A DNA stretch of 64,000 nucleotides from assembly GCF_029624125.1 (NCBI RefSeq), contig NZ_JARSBN010000002.1:462402-526401 (forward strand). The letters are read 5' to 3'. The first letter of the stretch is position 1, and each line of letters begins with the position of its first letter. The notes under the pieces are model-generated. The model was not told the DNA's origin and made no database searches. It was given only the letters and a program-made list of their open reading frames with translations. Position numbers and translations under genes: made by a program. Shown piece by piece: positions 20,298 to 28,965 of the stretch. This stretch comes from Winogradskyella marincola. GTDB lineage: Bacteria > Bacteroidota > Bacteroidia > Flavobacteriales > Flavobacteriaceae.

Positions 20298-20510
20298 TTA
20301 TTTGTCATTTTTGTTTAAGTTATTATTAGAAAATAAGCTAAAGAATTTCTTTATAGGAAGCTTATTAAAAAAATCACCCAAGGCTTCAATTTTATGATTT
20401 GGTATTCCTTTTAACTGATGAACCATGACTATTATCCACACCAGAAAAATAATAAAATAACCTCCTAAAATTAGTGCAATAACTACTGATACAGATTTAA
20501 ATGTTTCCAT
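20298..20510 (-). CDS. Small single-pass membrane protein, hypothetical
   Basis: 70 residues: one strong transmembrane helix (residues ~6-32, VSVVIALILGGYFIIFLVWIIV), then a basic cytoplasmic tail with several Lys/Asn. I recognise no family. It lies between convergent-strand genes with AT-rich flanks. The downstream 50 bases and the upstream 211-base gap contain only the terminator of the A2M-like gene. The coherent helix plus polar tail favours a real gene, but there is no second line of evidence. Confidence 0.5.
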   Translation of the reverse strand: METFKSVSVVIALILGGYFIIFLVWIIVMVHQLKGIPNHKIEALGDFFNKLPIKKFFSLFSNNNLNKNDK

Positions 20511-20663
20511 TACTCTTTAAATTTTTAGCCAAATTAAATTAGGCAACTATAGTTTGCTTTGACATTGTTTTTGCAATTTAAAGTGAGTACTGATAGTAAA
20601 AAAGGACAGTGATTTGTAAATTATAATTTTATCATATTTGACAAGGGTTTCAACAGATTTTAA

Positions 20664-20697
20664 AACAAAAACCTCACCATTTCTGATGAGGTTTTTC
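20664..20697 (-). terminator. Intrinsic terminator of the A2M-plug gene (copy 1 of a duplicated hairpin)
   Basis: AAACCTCA and TGAGGTTT flank the loop CCATTTCTGA. On the minus strand a T-rich tract follows. The same 26 bases, loop included, recur at 28235-28260 on the other side of the two-gene module. Confidence 0.8.
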
Positions 20698-20721
20698 AAC
20701 ATTAAAATATATGAGAAATTA

Positions 20722-23700
20722 CTAATCTTTAATCTCAACTGTATTTCCTGAGATCCAAGTTTTGTTTTCATCTCCATAATACAGGTAAGCAGTACTTGCT
20801 GGTGCTTGGTAATGGCCAGCAATATCAGCTTTTAAGTCTAGCCTAATATTTTTGGTTTCTGAGGCTTTAAATTCTCGCCAGTAAAACACCAGATAGTTAT
20901 CAAAAATCTCATAAAAAGCCACCTTATTTTCTTCTAAAATCTTTTTTAATTGCCAAGGTTGAGCCGTTGTTCCAGATGGTATGCCAACAATTGTGGTGAC
21001 CATGCCTAAGGGTTTTGCATTGGTGTTTGCAACAGAGATATTAAAACTTACATTATCACCAACCGCATGGTTTTGTCCAGTAATTGTTGTTTCGAGTTGT
21101 AATGGACAAGCATTTGAACTATCTGGTAACGTGCTATCCCAATTCACATTTAAGGTATAAGGAAATGTTGTCTTTGGGTTATTAAACTTAACTGCAATGG
21201 TCTGTTTTCCTTGTTTTAGATAGTTCTCAAAACCGTTAATGGTAATTTTTCCATCGTCTGAAAGCTCTAATTTTTTAGTTATCGATTTACCATTAATTAT
21301 TAAGGTGATATCATCGTTTTCCTTAAGTATTTTTTGCTTTTGACCTTTTGTGTAATTAATCAGTGCTTTAAGAGCCATTGCAGTTGCTTGAGTAGAGCCA
21401 AAACGGTTGTATTTACGTTGCTTAATCAGATAATCTATACCTTCTGTTATAAGTATTGTGTTTTGGTTTTTCTCGTCCATTAAAGCCAATGTTGTAAGCG
21501 CTACGGTTTCTATCTGTTTAGAGTTGCCGTAAGATCTGGTAATTGTATTTTCAACAGGTATTTTATCAAAACCATACTCCTCAATATTTGCTTTTATTTT
21601 GGTTAAAAGTGTTTTAAAGTTTTCTTCTTTATTGAGGTTATGACTAGCCATGGCTAGTAATGCCATTTTATAAGTGTCATTACTTTTTATGGCATCTGCA
21701 TAGCCTGTATTATATTCTAGCATATAATCTGCATTGACACCAGATTCGCTTAATGCATAGACAATGTAAGCATTGGCAACATCTGTTGGTGAACTGGCAA
21801 AGCTATCATAGCCTTTTTTACTTTTTTTGAAACCACCTTTACCGTCTTTTCGGCTTAAAAGCCAATCTACAGTTCTGAAAATCATTTTGTCACTTACACC
21901 ATCGTATACTTCTTTCATTTCGGTAAATTCCAAAATGCCATAAGCGGTTAAGGTTTCGTGTGGAGGCGTATGACCAAACCATTCAAAACCACCTTCAGAA
22001 GTTTCAAAACCAATAAGCCTTTTATAGCCTTGTTTTATAAAATCTAGAGCTTTAGCTTCAATTTCAGGATTGCTTTTGCCTGCTTCCTTCAGGTATTTTA
22101 AAACCATAATATTAGGATATGTTGAAGATGATGTTTGCTCAAAACATCCATAAGGCTGACGGATTAAAGACTCAATACCATCCATAACATCACCTACAAT
22201 GTCTGTATAAATATTAAACTCTGTTGTAATACTATTTTTAACAGCATGGTTAATTTCAAAGTCAAATGTTTGAGTTTCTGAACCAGACAATGATATTGAT
22301 GTTGGGAAATAAGGGCTTAAAATGGTTACCTTTTTCTTTATGATATCCTTATAGTCTTCAGATTCTGCCAAAATAGAAATGTCTAAGTCTTTACCCTTTT
22401 CAATAGGTATAACTTTTATGGTTTTGGTCACAGCGTTTTTAGCTTCCACGTTTAGTTTTTCATCAATAGACGATACCAGCTTTAAATGTTCAGGCAAAAG
22501 AAACTTTAAATTGGTTTCCATGGCTTTCTCAGTTTCATTTGTAATGGTAATTGGTAATGAAATGGTGTCATTTAGCACCATGTAATTAGGTGTTTTAATG
22601 TCAATGTTCAATAACTTTTTGGTAGCATATAATTTATCTGCTTTACCTACAAGACCATTATAACCAATGCCTTCAGCAGAAATTTTAAACGACGTTACAG
22701 CATCAGAATTATAAAATTCAATTTCGGCAATGCCATCAGCATTGGTTTGTACTACTGGATTCCAGTATATGGTTTGTCTAAAATCGGTACGCTCTTCTAG
22801 TAGATTTTTTCCTTCATAGATTGGCATGTAGAAACTTCTTGGAGTGTCTATGTGGTTTCCAATATAGTGGTAAAATTGCTTTACAGCATAGTTTTTATAA
22901 TCTCGGTTATTTAATCGTTTTGTGGCTCCTTTATAATAAGGATAGCTATCGTTTTTGGTGGTAATGATAATAACTCCGTTAGAGCCTCTGCTACCATAAA
23001 TGCTGGTTGCAGCAGCATCTTTTAGGACTGTTACGCTGTTTACTTGTTGAGGGTTGATGTCGCTCAAAGCAGACCTATCGTAAGGTACACCATCTACTAC
23101 AACAAGAGGTTCGTTATTACCAGACACACTGCCAAAGCCTCTGATTCTAACGTTTGGAGCACTACCGGGTTGTCCGTTAGCATTTGTTACGTTAACACTA
23201 GCCACTTCGCCAGCCAAAGCATTGATAACAGAATTGCCGTTTGATGCTATTTCTTCTTGTGAAATCACTTTTACAGAACCCGTAAGGCTCGCTTTACGTG
23301 TTGTACTATAACCCACAACGATAACTTCATCCAAACCATTTCCACTTTCTTGTAAGCCAACAGATATTTTTGCCTTTTGTTTAATAGTGTTTTGTAGTGG
23401 TTTTTCATTTTTGTCAAAAGACTTAATATTCTCTTTGTTTTCTACATTTTTAGTTGGTGTTTGGCTGTAGTATCTTCCTTCTTCTAAGGATGTTTCTTCA
23501 ATAGTAACACGTTCTCCATTGTCTTTGTAAGCCAATAAAGTAAGATTGTAATTATTGTTGAATTTAAAAGCGAAAGAGCCATCTTCTTCGGTGTCAAAAA
23601 CCAAAACTTTATTACCATCTCTATCAAAAAGCAGCAAATGTGCTTGTGTTGGTTTTCCTTTTTTGTTGAGCACAACACCTGTTTGTATAGCACTCTGTTC

Positions 23701-25296
23701 TGGTAGATATTGTGCATTTTCCTTAGTAACGGTAGTTGCATTGATATAGTCTCTCCAACCATGAGTTAGCATCACATAATCTATTGCTGTTTTTGATTTT
23801 GGCTCTTTTGGATTCAAGTAAAAATCTGGCTTATGAATTTTACCTTTCAATTCAGAAGATACCAATAAGTAGGATAAAATATGGTCTTGCTTGTCGTCAG
23901 CAAAGGACAGTAATTTATTATCCGCAACGGCCAATGATAAGTTTGCAGGAATAGGATTCTGCTTTTCATCGTATGTTTTTATAGTGAGTTTTACTTTTTC
24001 TCTGGTATTGTACACTTCCTTATCTAGGCTGAGGTCTACATGAAGTTTTTTGTGAGGATTTAGAAACACCAAACGCTCTGCGAATGTACTACCATATTCA
24101 TTTTTTAGACTGAATTTGGTAATACCCATAGGATATTCTGAAGTGCTTAAGCTTAGATTTTTTTTGAGACCAATTTCCTTTTTTAGGAGTAATGTACTTG
24201 CATTAGAAACCTCAAGAAATAAAGGTGTGCTATAAGTTGAAAAAATATCTAAATTGGTTGATAGACTATCTGTTGTAACAGAAAACCGAACACCATTTTC
24301 GTACACTTTTGGTAGCTGAATTAATTCCTCAGAACGAAAAGGTTCTGTAATCTTAGCATGGTAAACCTCGTCTTTAATTGGGTTAAAATTGAAGCTTCCC
24401 ATGCCATCATGAAAACTTTCAAAGTTTGAAACGGTTTCTCCTTTCGCATTTACAACATCTCCTTTGAGATCTACAGGTTTTCCAAATTCATTAAGAGCTT
24501 TAAAAGCAACTTTGTTTAAAGTGCCAACTACAATTTTGCCACTTTCTGGTAAAAACTGAAGATCAATAGTGTTTAAAACCACAGGAACAGCTCTTGAGAT
24601 AGATTCTGTGGTGCCTTTATGATATACCAAAGCGTTTAAAACAATATCAACGGACTCCAAGTCTTCTGGTAATGTAAAGCTGGGTTTGGCTTTACCGTCT
24701 TTGTCTGTAACCACAACATCATTTATAATGTCGGTGCCTTTTATGCTCACTTTATACGTAACTTCTGTGTGTGATAAAGGTTGATTTTTTAAATCCTTAA
24801 CCTCAAGATTTGCGATAACCTCAGAGGATTTTCCGTAGCCTTCTTTTTCAAATTTTAGATTAAGTAACAGCTTAGGTTTTACCACTTTTTGAATAGTGAT
24901 TTTTTTGGTAAAAAATGAATCTTCACCATAATTACGCATCCAATTGGTGTAGCATTTTAAAGTGTAAATGCCACCAACCCAATCAGAGCTAATATCAAAA
25001 TTTCCGTAAGCATATCCTTGTTTTACATTAAGATTTAAGGATGTTACAACAGCACCTTTAGGCGAAATTAATTCCGCATGCATCACGTCACTGATGGTCG
25101 TAATAGTATTGTCTGTACCTACGATGTAAGATTTAAACCAAATGGTTTCTCCAGGAAAATAGAACGGTCTGTCCGTTTGAGTGTATATCTTCTCTAATGG
25201 ATTATTAAATGCTTCAAAAGCTTTATAAGACAGCAACGTGAAGAAGCAAAGTCCGGCAATTACCAAAAGTTTAGTGTTTTGTATAAGTTTTTTCAT
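20722..25296 (-). CDS. Alpha-2-macroglobulin-like protein with an inserted SusC-type TonB plug domain
   Basis: 1524 residues. An N-terminal hydrophobic segment (residues ~8-24) without lipobox suggests export to the periplasm or membrane anchoring. MG2-like domains begin at IYTQTDRPFYFPGETIWFK (~36) and run to ~540. A carboxypeptidase-regulatory-like domain follows (~535-605). A complete SusC-type plug occupies ~655-778: a TonB-box-like LDEVIVVGYSTT, NALAGEVASVNV, RIRGFGSVSGNNEPLVVVDG and SIYGSRGSNGVIIITTK. The A2M core starts near 838 (TIYWNPVVQTNADG). The thioester motif is intact (Cys1051-Phe-Glu-Gln1054) in a helical thioester domain (~1030-1340), and a receptor-binding-like domain ends the protein (~1395-1524). 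Known bacterial A2Ms trap proteases through bait cleavage and thioester attack; a plug near the bait position is unusual. It begins 5 bases after the plug-less barrel gene. Domain calls are firm; function is inferred. Confidence 0.9.
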   Translation of the reverse strand: MKKLIQNTKLLVIAGLCFFTLLSYKAFEAFNNPLEKIYTQTDRPFYFPGETIWFKSYIVGTDNTITTISDVMHAELISPKGAVVTSLNLNVKQGYAYGNFDISSDWVGGIYTLKCYTNWMRNYGEDSFFTKKITIQKVVKPKLLLNLKFEKEGYGKSSEVIANLEVKDLKNQPLSHTEVTYKVSIKGTDIINDVVVTDKDGKAKPSFTLPEDLESVDIVLNALVYHKGTTESISRAVPVVLNTIDLQFLPESGKIVVGTLNKVAFKALNEFGKPVDLKGDVVNAKGETVSNFESFHDGMGSFNFNPIKDEVYHAKITEPFRSEELIQLPKVYENGVRFSVTTDSLSTNLDIFSTYSTPLFLEVSNASTLLLKKEIGLKKNLSLSTSEYPMGITKFSLKNEYGSTFAERLVFLNPHKKLHVDLSLDKEVYNTREKVKLTIKTYDEKQNPIPANLSLAVADNKLLSFADDKQDHILSYLLVSSELKGKIHKPDFYLNPKEPKSKTAIDYVMLTHGWRDYINATTVTKENAQYLPEQSAIQTGVVLNKKGKPTQAHLLLFDRDGNKVLVFDTEEDGSFAFKFNNNYNLTLLAYKDNGERVTIEETSLEEGRYYSQTPTKNVENKENIKSFDKNEKPLQNTIKQKAKISVGLQESGNGLDEVIVVGYSTTRKASLTGSVKVISQEEIASNGNSVINALAGEVASVNVTNANGQPGSAPNVRIRGFGSVSGNNEPLVVVDGVPYDRSALSDINPQQVNSVTVLKDAAATSIYGSRGSNGVIIITTKNDSYPYYKGATKRLNNRDYKNYAVKQFYHYIGNHIDTPRSFYMPIYEGKNLLEERTDFRQTIYWNPVVQTNADGIAEIEFYNSDAVTSFKISAEGIGYNGLVGKADKLYATKKLLNIDIKTPNYMVLNDTISLPITITNETEKAMETNLKFLLPEHLKLVSSIDEKLNVEAKNAVTKTIKVIPIEKGKDLDISILAESEDYKDIIKKKVTILSPYFPTSISLSGSETQTFDFEINHAVKNSITTEFNIYTDIVGDVMDGIESLIRQPYGCFEQTSSSTYPNIMVLKYLKEAGKSNPEIEAKALDFIKQGYKRLIGFETSEGGFEWFGHTPPHETLTAYGILEFTEMKEVYDGVSDKMIFRTVDWLLSRKDGKGGFKKSKKGYDSFASSPTDVANAYIVYALSESGVNADYMLEYNTGYADAIKSNDTYKMALLAMASHNLNKEENFKTLLTKIKANIEEYGFDKIPVENTITRSYGNSKQIETVALTTLALMDEKNQNTILITEGIDYLIKQRKYNRFGSTQATAMALKALINYTKGQKQKILKENDDITLIINGKSITKKLELSDDGKITINGFENYLKQGKQTIAVKFNNPKTTFPYTLNVNWDSTLPDSSNACPLQLETTITGQNHAVGDNVSFNISVANTNAKPLGMVTTIVGIPSGTTAQPWQLKKILEENKVAFYEIFDNYLVFYWREFKASETKNIRLDLKADIAGHYQAPASTAYLYYGDENKTWISGNTVEIKD

Positions 25297-25301
25297 AGTA
25301 T

Positions 25302-28130
25302 TTATATTTTTAAGTTGACTTTTAGCCCAACTTCACTAATTAAAGGAGTATTGAAAAAGTTAAGATTATGCCCAGAATTGGTATCAAAAAGTGATGAATA
25401 AGGAGATGCTCCTCTGTATTTTGTAAATGTGATGAGGTTATGAGCGTAAAGCCCTATTTCAACTTGCCTGAAAAAATCATAATTACTTTTAGCAAAATCA
25501 TAAGAAAGCTCAATGGTTCTTAAGTTAAGATAACCAGCATCTTCAATGGCTTCTTCTGCAACACCACTGAAGCCGTAGCGTACAAAGCGGTTATTTTCAA
25601 TACCATCTTCAGGATTATAAAAATCTACAGGAATTGTGTTTGTATTGCCTTGAGCGTTTACACCATTAAAAACATAATTTGTAATGTTTCTTTGATCTGC
25701 TGACTGTTGTGATGAGCCAAAATAGTTGAGCACATTTTGAGTGCCATTCCAAGTGTCTCCTCCTTTTTGGTAATCTAACGCGAAATGAAATTTTAATTTC
25801 TTCCAGGTAAAACGATTAGAAAAACCAAGTGTAAAATCTGGTACAGGATTACCAATAATTTGTTGTTCTGTATCTATAATTGGATAGCCATTGCTGTCTA
25901 TAATAATGTTGTTTTGAGTGTCTCTTGCAAAGGCCGTTCCTACAATAACACCAGCAGGTTGGCCAACGATTAAATTTTTAGACACATTTTGAAAACCTGC
26001 AATTGGTACACGCTCTTCATTATTGTATAGTTTGGTAACCTTGTTTTTGTTGGTCATAAAACTTAGACTACTATTCCAACGCACAGAGCTGAACATTTCA
26101 GAAACATCCAATTGTAGCTCTAAACCTTTATTGGTAATATCTGCAATATTTTGAAGTTGAAATTGATTGCCTTCTAAAACTGGGAATACGCTTCCTTTTG
26201 TTTTTGAACCAAAATAACTTGCAGTAAAATCCCAATAAGCATCCCATAAATAGAAATCTAAATCGAGATTAAAAGAATAATCGTGACGTTCTTCTAAATC
26301 TAAGTCTTCGTTTATAAATAAGTCAATGTTACTGGTGTAACCAAGACTTTCTGAAGGTAATAATTGCAGACTGTTGTGACTTTGATTGTTGTAAAAAAGA
26401 GGCATTTCATTAACATCAAAAGCGCTTGTTGCACTCAAGGTAAAATAGCTAATATCGTCTAGTTTTAAAATATCTGCTAAGTCAACTTTTAGTACAGAAG
26501 AAGGTAAAAGCAATTTGTTCTTTTGAATGGAAGAGATATACGCAGTATTACTAAATACAATTTTAGAGTATCTTTTATATTTTAGAGTAACAGATTGGTG
26601 TGGTCTTAGCACATTTCTATTAATGCGATTAGAGATTTCAGTGGTGCTATTTGGATTTGAAAATGTAAAGGCATCAAAACCTTCAGATTCTTTGAATGTA
26701 TAATCTAATTGCTCATTTTTAAACCTAGTAATGGAACGTACATCTATGGAAAAATCTCCCAAGTATTTGTCATAGTGTAAGTCTAGCATAGCATTGAAGC
26801 TATTGTTTTTTATGGTTTTGTTGCTTAGATAGCCGTTTTCAAAACCTACAGTATTGGTAAACAAACCAAAGTTTTGCTCGTTTTCTGCTGTTTTATAGCT
26901 TAGTTGGCTTCCTATTGAAAAGTCGTCACCAATATTTATGTCATTTTTTAGGTTGGCTACAAATAAGGTGTTGGCATCATAGTTTTTATTGTTAAACAAC
27001 CATTCAGGATTGTTATAATTGGTTGGGCTAAAACTACGTTGTGTATTGTCTGGTAAAACACTGCCTTGACCATTGTTAAAAGACACAGGTGTTACCCATG
27101 AATTTAGAAGTAGATTGTTTCTAAATCCATTAATGTTAGGTTGGTTGTTTTTCCAGTGACTGTATTTAATAAAGGATTTCCAACTTAGTTCTTCACTGTT
27201 ACGATTAAGGGTTTTAAAGTTTAGTGCGAGATCGTTATTTATTTTTTGTGCTCTACCAAAAATGTCTTCAGTATTTTTCTGACTAAAGTCAAGTCCTGTG
27301 GTCCATTCATCTGTATCAATATCAAAATACACATTGGTAAACCTACTAATGGCAGTATTTAACACGCTATTGTTGTATTGCTTAGAGCTAACACCATTTC
27401 CATTGCCTAGCGTAACCAGTCTGCCGTTGTTGTCGTATATATAATTACTTCCATCAAACTCCAAAGTATTTAGGTTTGGTCCATAAGAAAAGACGTTTCC
27501 TGTTTCTGGTCCTAAAAAAGCAATAGATCCATTTTCGGTGGCTCCTTGGCTGTAGGAAGATTGTAACTTTGGTAAGTTACTTTCCTTAACAAACTGAAAA
27601 CTTAAGTTAGATTTTACTCCAATTTGAAAATATATATCTGGATTAAAATAGGTTAGGATTACATGTTCTGGGTCAAGGTGAATGTCTTTAATTCTATGCA
27701 AAGCGTTATAGTAGCCTTTTTTATTGTAGAGATGTTTTGAATCTGCTATGGAAGGTATTTTAAAACGTTCCTTTTTTTTATTTTTTAAAGCTTCACTATA
27801 AGCATCAGTTTCAATAGGTTTTACTTTTACTCGCTTAACCGCTGTTTTTTGGACGGTTCCAAACATATCAGCTGTCACTGTAATTTCCTTTGGATCCATA
27901 CCAACATAGCTAATAACTATAACATCACCTACATTGCATTTTATACTGTAATTACCATCAAAATCGGTTTGATCTCCGTGGGTCGTTCCTTTAACGATTA
28001 TAGTGGCTCCAGGCAAAGGCAAGCCGTCTGATGAAGTGGTGAGTGTTCCTGTTACCGTTCCTTCTTGAGAGAAACAGAGTACTGGGAATACTATGAGCAA
28101 TACGAATATTTTGAATGTAATTTTATTCAT
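25302..28130 (-). CDS. SusC-like TonB-dependent-receptor beta-barrel lacking a plug domain
   Basis: 942 residues. A signal peptide (MNKITFKIFVLLIVFPVLCFSQ) and a carboxypeptidase-regulatory-like domain (~24-100: GTVTGTLTTSSDGLPLPGA, TDFDGNYSI) are as in SusC. In SusC-like proteins a ~120-residue plug should follow. Here a ~60-residue basic linker leads straight into barrel sequence (LSFQFVKESNLPKLQSSYSQ at ~165). None of the plug hallmarks (VVDG, GSRGSNGVIIITTK, DEVVVxGYG) is present. The rest is a typical SusC barrel (WKKLKFHFALDYQKGGDTWN; AGYLNLRTIELSYDF; C-terminal GLKVNLKI ending in the outer-membrane signature). The next gene, 5 bases downstream, carries a SusC plug. Frame and length are intact, so this is not a pseudogene by inspection. 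Ligand unknown; no SusD gene nearby. Confidence 0.88.
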   Translation of the reverse strand: MNKITFKIFVLLIVFPVLCFSQEGTVTGTLTTSSDGLPLPGATIIVKGTTHGDQTDFDGNYSIKCNVGDVIVISYVGMDPKEITVTADMFGTVQKTAVKRVKVKPIETDAYSEALKNKKKERFKIPSIADSKHLYNKKGYYNALHRIKDIHLDPEHVILTYFNPDIYFQIGVKSNLSFQFVKESNLPKLQSSYSQGATENGSIAFLGPETGNVFSYGPNLNTLEFDGSNYIYDNNGRLVTLGNGNGVSSKQYNNSVLNTAISRFTNVYFDIDTDEWTTGLDFSQKNTEDIFGRAQKINNDLALNFKTLNRNSEELSWKSFIKYSHWKNNQPNINGFRNNLLLNSWVTPVSFNNGQGSVLPDNTQRSFSPTNYNNPEWLFNNKNYDANTLFVANLKNDINIGDDFSIGSQLSYKTAENEQNFGLFTNTVGFENGYLSNKTIKNNSFNAMLDLHYDKYLGDFSIDVRSITRFKNEQLDYTFKESEGFDAFTFSNPNSTTEISNRINRNVLRPHQSVTLKYKRYSKIVFSNTAYISSIQKNKLLLPSSVLKVDLADILKLDDISYFTLSATSAFDVNEMPLFYNNQSHNSLQLLPSESLGYTSNIDLFINEDLDLEERHDYSFNLDLDFYLWDAYWDFTASYFGSKTKGSVFPVLEGNQFQLQNIADITNKGLELQLDVSEMFSSVRWNSSLSFMTNKNKVTKLYNNEERVPIAGFQNVSKNLIVGQPAGVIVGTAFARDTQNNIIIDSNGYPIIDTEQQIIGNPVPDFTLGFSNRFTWKKLKFHFALDYQKGGDTWNGTQNVLNYFGSSQQSADQRNITNYVFNGVNAQGNTNTIPVDFYNPEDGIENNRFVRYGFSGVAEEAIEDAGYLNLRTIELSYDFAKSNYDFFRQVEIGLYAHNLITFTKYRGASPYSSLFDTNSGHNLNFFNTPLISEVGLKVNLKI

Positions 28131-28152
28131 AGTTGTGTGTGTTGGTTGATTT

Positions 28153-28183
28153 CAAATGTATAATCAACTTCATTGGCTAGAAA
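28153..28183 (-). promoter_or_regulatory. Promoter of the barrel/A2M-plug operon
   Basis: On the minus strand TACATTTG (28160-28153) matches the Bacteroidota -7 box TAnnTTTG, and TTTC lies 19 bases upstream at the -33 position (consensus TTTG). The ATG of the barrel gene at 28130 is about 22 bases downstream of the -7 box. Confidence 0.6.
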
Positions 28184-28188
28184 TAAGG

Positions 28189-28222
28189 AATGAGTAAAGT
28201 GCCCAAATGAATGAGTAAAGTG
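28189..28222. repeat. Two 13-base direct repeats (AATGAGTAAAGTG), 21-base period, upstream of the operon promoter
   Basis: AATGAGTAAAGTG occurs at 28189-28201 and again at 28210-28222, exactly 21 bases apart (two helical turns), immediately upstream of the -33 region. Direct repeats with this period are the usual layout for LytTR-type response-regulator sites. The regulator is not in the window, so this is inference. Confidence 0.6.
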
Positions 28223-28230
28223 TATAAAAC

Positions 28231-28260
28231 AAAAAAACCTCACCATTTCTGATGAGGTTT
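28231..28260 (-). terminator. Intrinsic terminator of the AhpD-like gene (copy 2 of a duplicated hairpin)
   Basis: The hairpin AAACCTCA/TGAGGTTT with loop CCATTTCTGA is identical to that at 20669-20695, with a seven-T tract on the minus strand. It lies 38 bases after the stop of the AhpD-like gene. Confidence 0.8.
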
Positions 28261-28297
28261 GAATCTAATTTATCTAAAAATCTAATTGTCTAACAAT

Positions 28298-28900
28298 CTA
28301 GTATTTGCTTCCATCGTGCTTCCCCTTTTCCCATCCATGTTTGCCTAAGTATTGGTCCGCACTTTCTACCGCTCCAGTTTCAATATCGGTTCCCATGGAG
28401 TCATTCCAGCGGTTGAGGTATCCAAAAAGCGAAATTACACCTAGCATTTCTACAATTTCGCCTTCGTCCCAATGTTGGTAGAGACGTTCTTTTATGTCTG
28501 TATTAACAGCATTTGGCACTTGGCTAGCAGCCAAGCTAAAATCTAAAGCAGCACGCTCAGCCTCATTAAATGCAGGATGCGTTTTGTATTCCCAAATGTT
28601 ATCGAGTTGTTCTTGTTCTGCACCATAACGTTCAGCAGCTCTAATAGCATGCGCTTGGCAATATCTACAACCTGTGGCATTGCTACTAACCCAAGCAATC
28701 ATGCGTTTTAAGGCAGAAGTTACACGACCTTCATTGGCCATTACAGCTTTGTTTAAATTTATAAACGCCTTGCTAATGGCTGGTCTGCGTTGCATGGTTA
28801 ATACCGAATTAGGACAAAATCCTAAAGTTTCATTAAAGAATTCTGCTAATTCCTTGGTTTCTAAATCGTGCTCTGGAGATAACGGAGTTACTAATGCCAT
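28298..28900 (-). CDS. AhpD-like / carboxymuconolactone decarboxylase family peroxidase-related protein
   Basis: 200 residues, all helical, with the AhpD-type redox centre Cys78-x-x-Cys81 and His84 (GCRYCQAHAIR) and the downstream SLFGYLNRWNDSMG segment typical of the uncharacterised peroxidase-related subgroup. AhpD proteins are thiol-dependent reductases that act on or recycle peroxidases. Divergently placed 65 bases from an OsmC-like gene, which points to a shared oxidative-stress role. Cytoplasmic; exact electron donor unknown. Confidence 0.88.
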   Translation of the reverse strand: MALVTPLSPEHDLETKELAEFFNETLGFCPNSVLTMQRRPAISKAFINLNKAVMANEGRVTSALKRMIAWVSSNATGCRYCQAHAIRAAERYGAEQEQLDNIWEYKTHPAFNEAERAALDFSLAASQVPNAVNTDIKERLYQHWDEGEIVEMLGVISLFGYLNRWNDSMGTDIETGAVESADQYLGKHGWEKGKHDGSKY

Positions 28901-28965
28901 AGTTGTTTTTTTAGTGGTATTTTTGAATGTACAAGATAGCAGTTCTAAAAATTAAAGTAAAAGAA

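Noticed and set aside
20722..28130. Possibility that the plug-less barrel and plug-bearing macroglobulin result from a frameshift or assembly error
   Set aside because: Both frames have own signal peptide, start and stop. The plug is flanked on both sides by in-frame macroglobulin sequence, which a simple error would not give.
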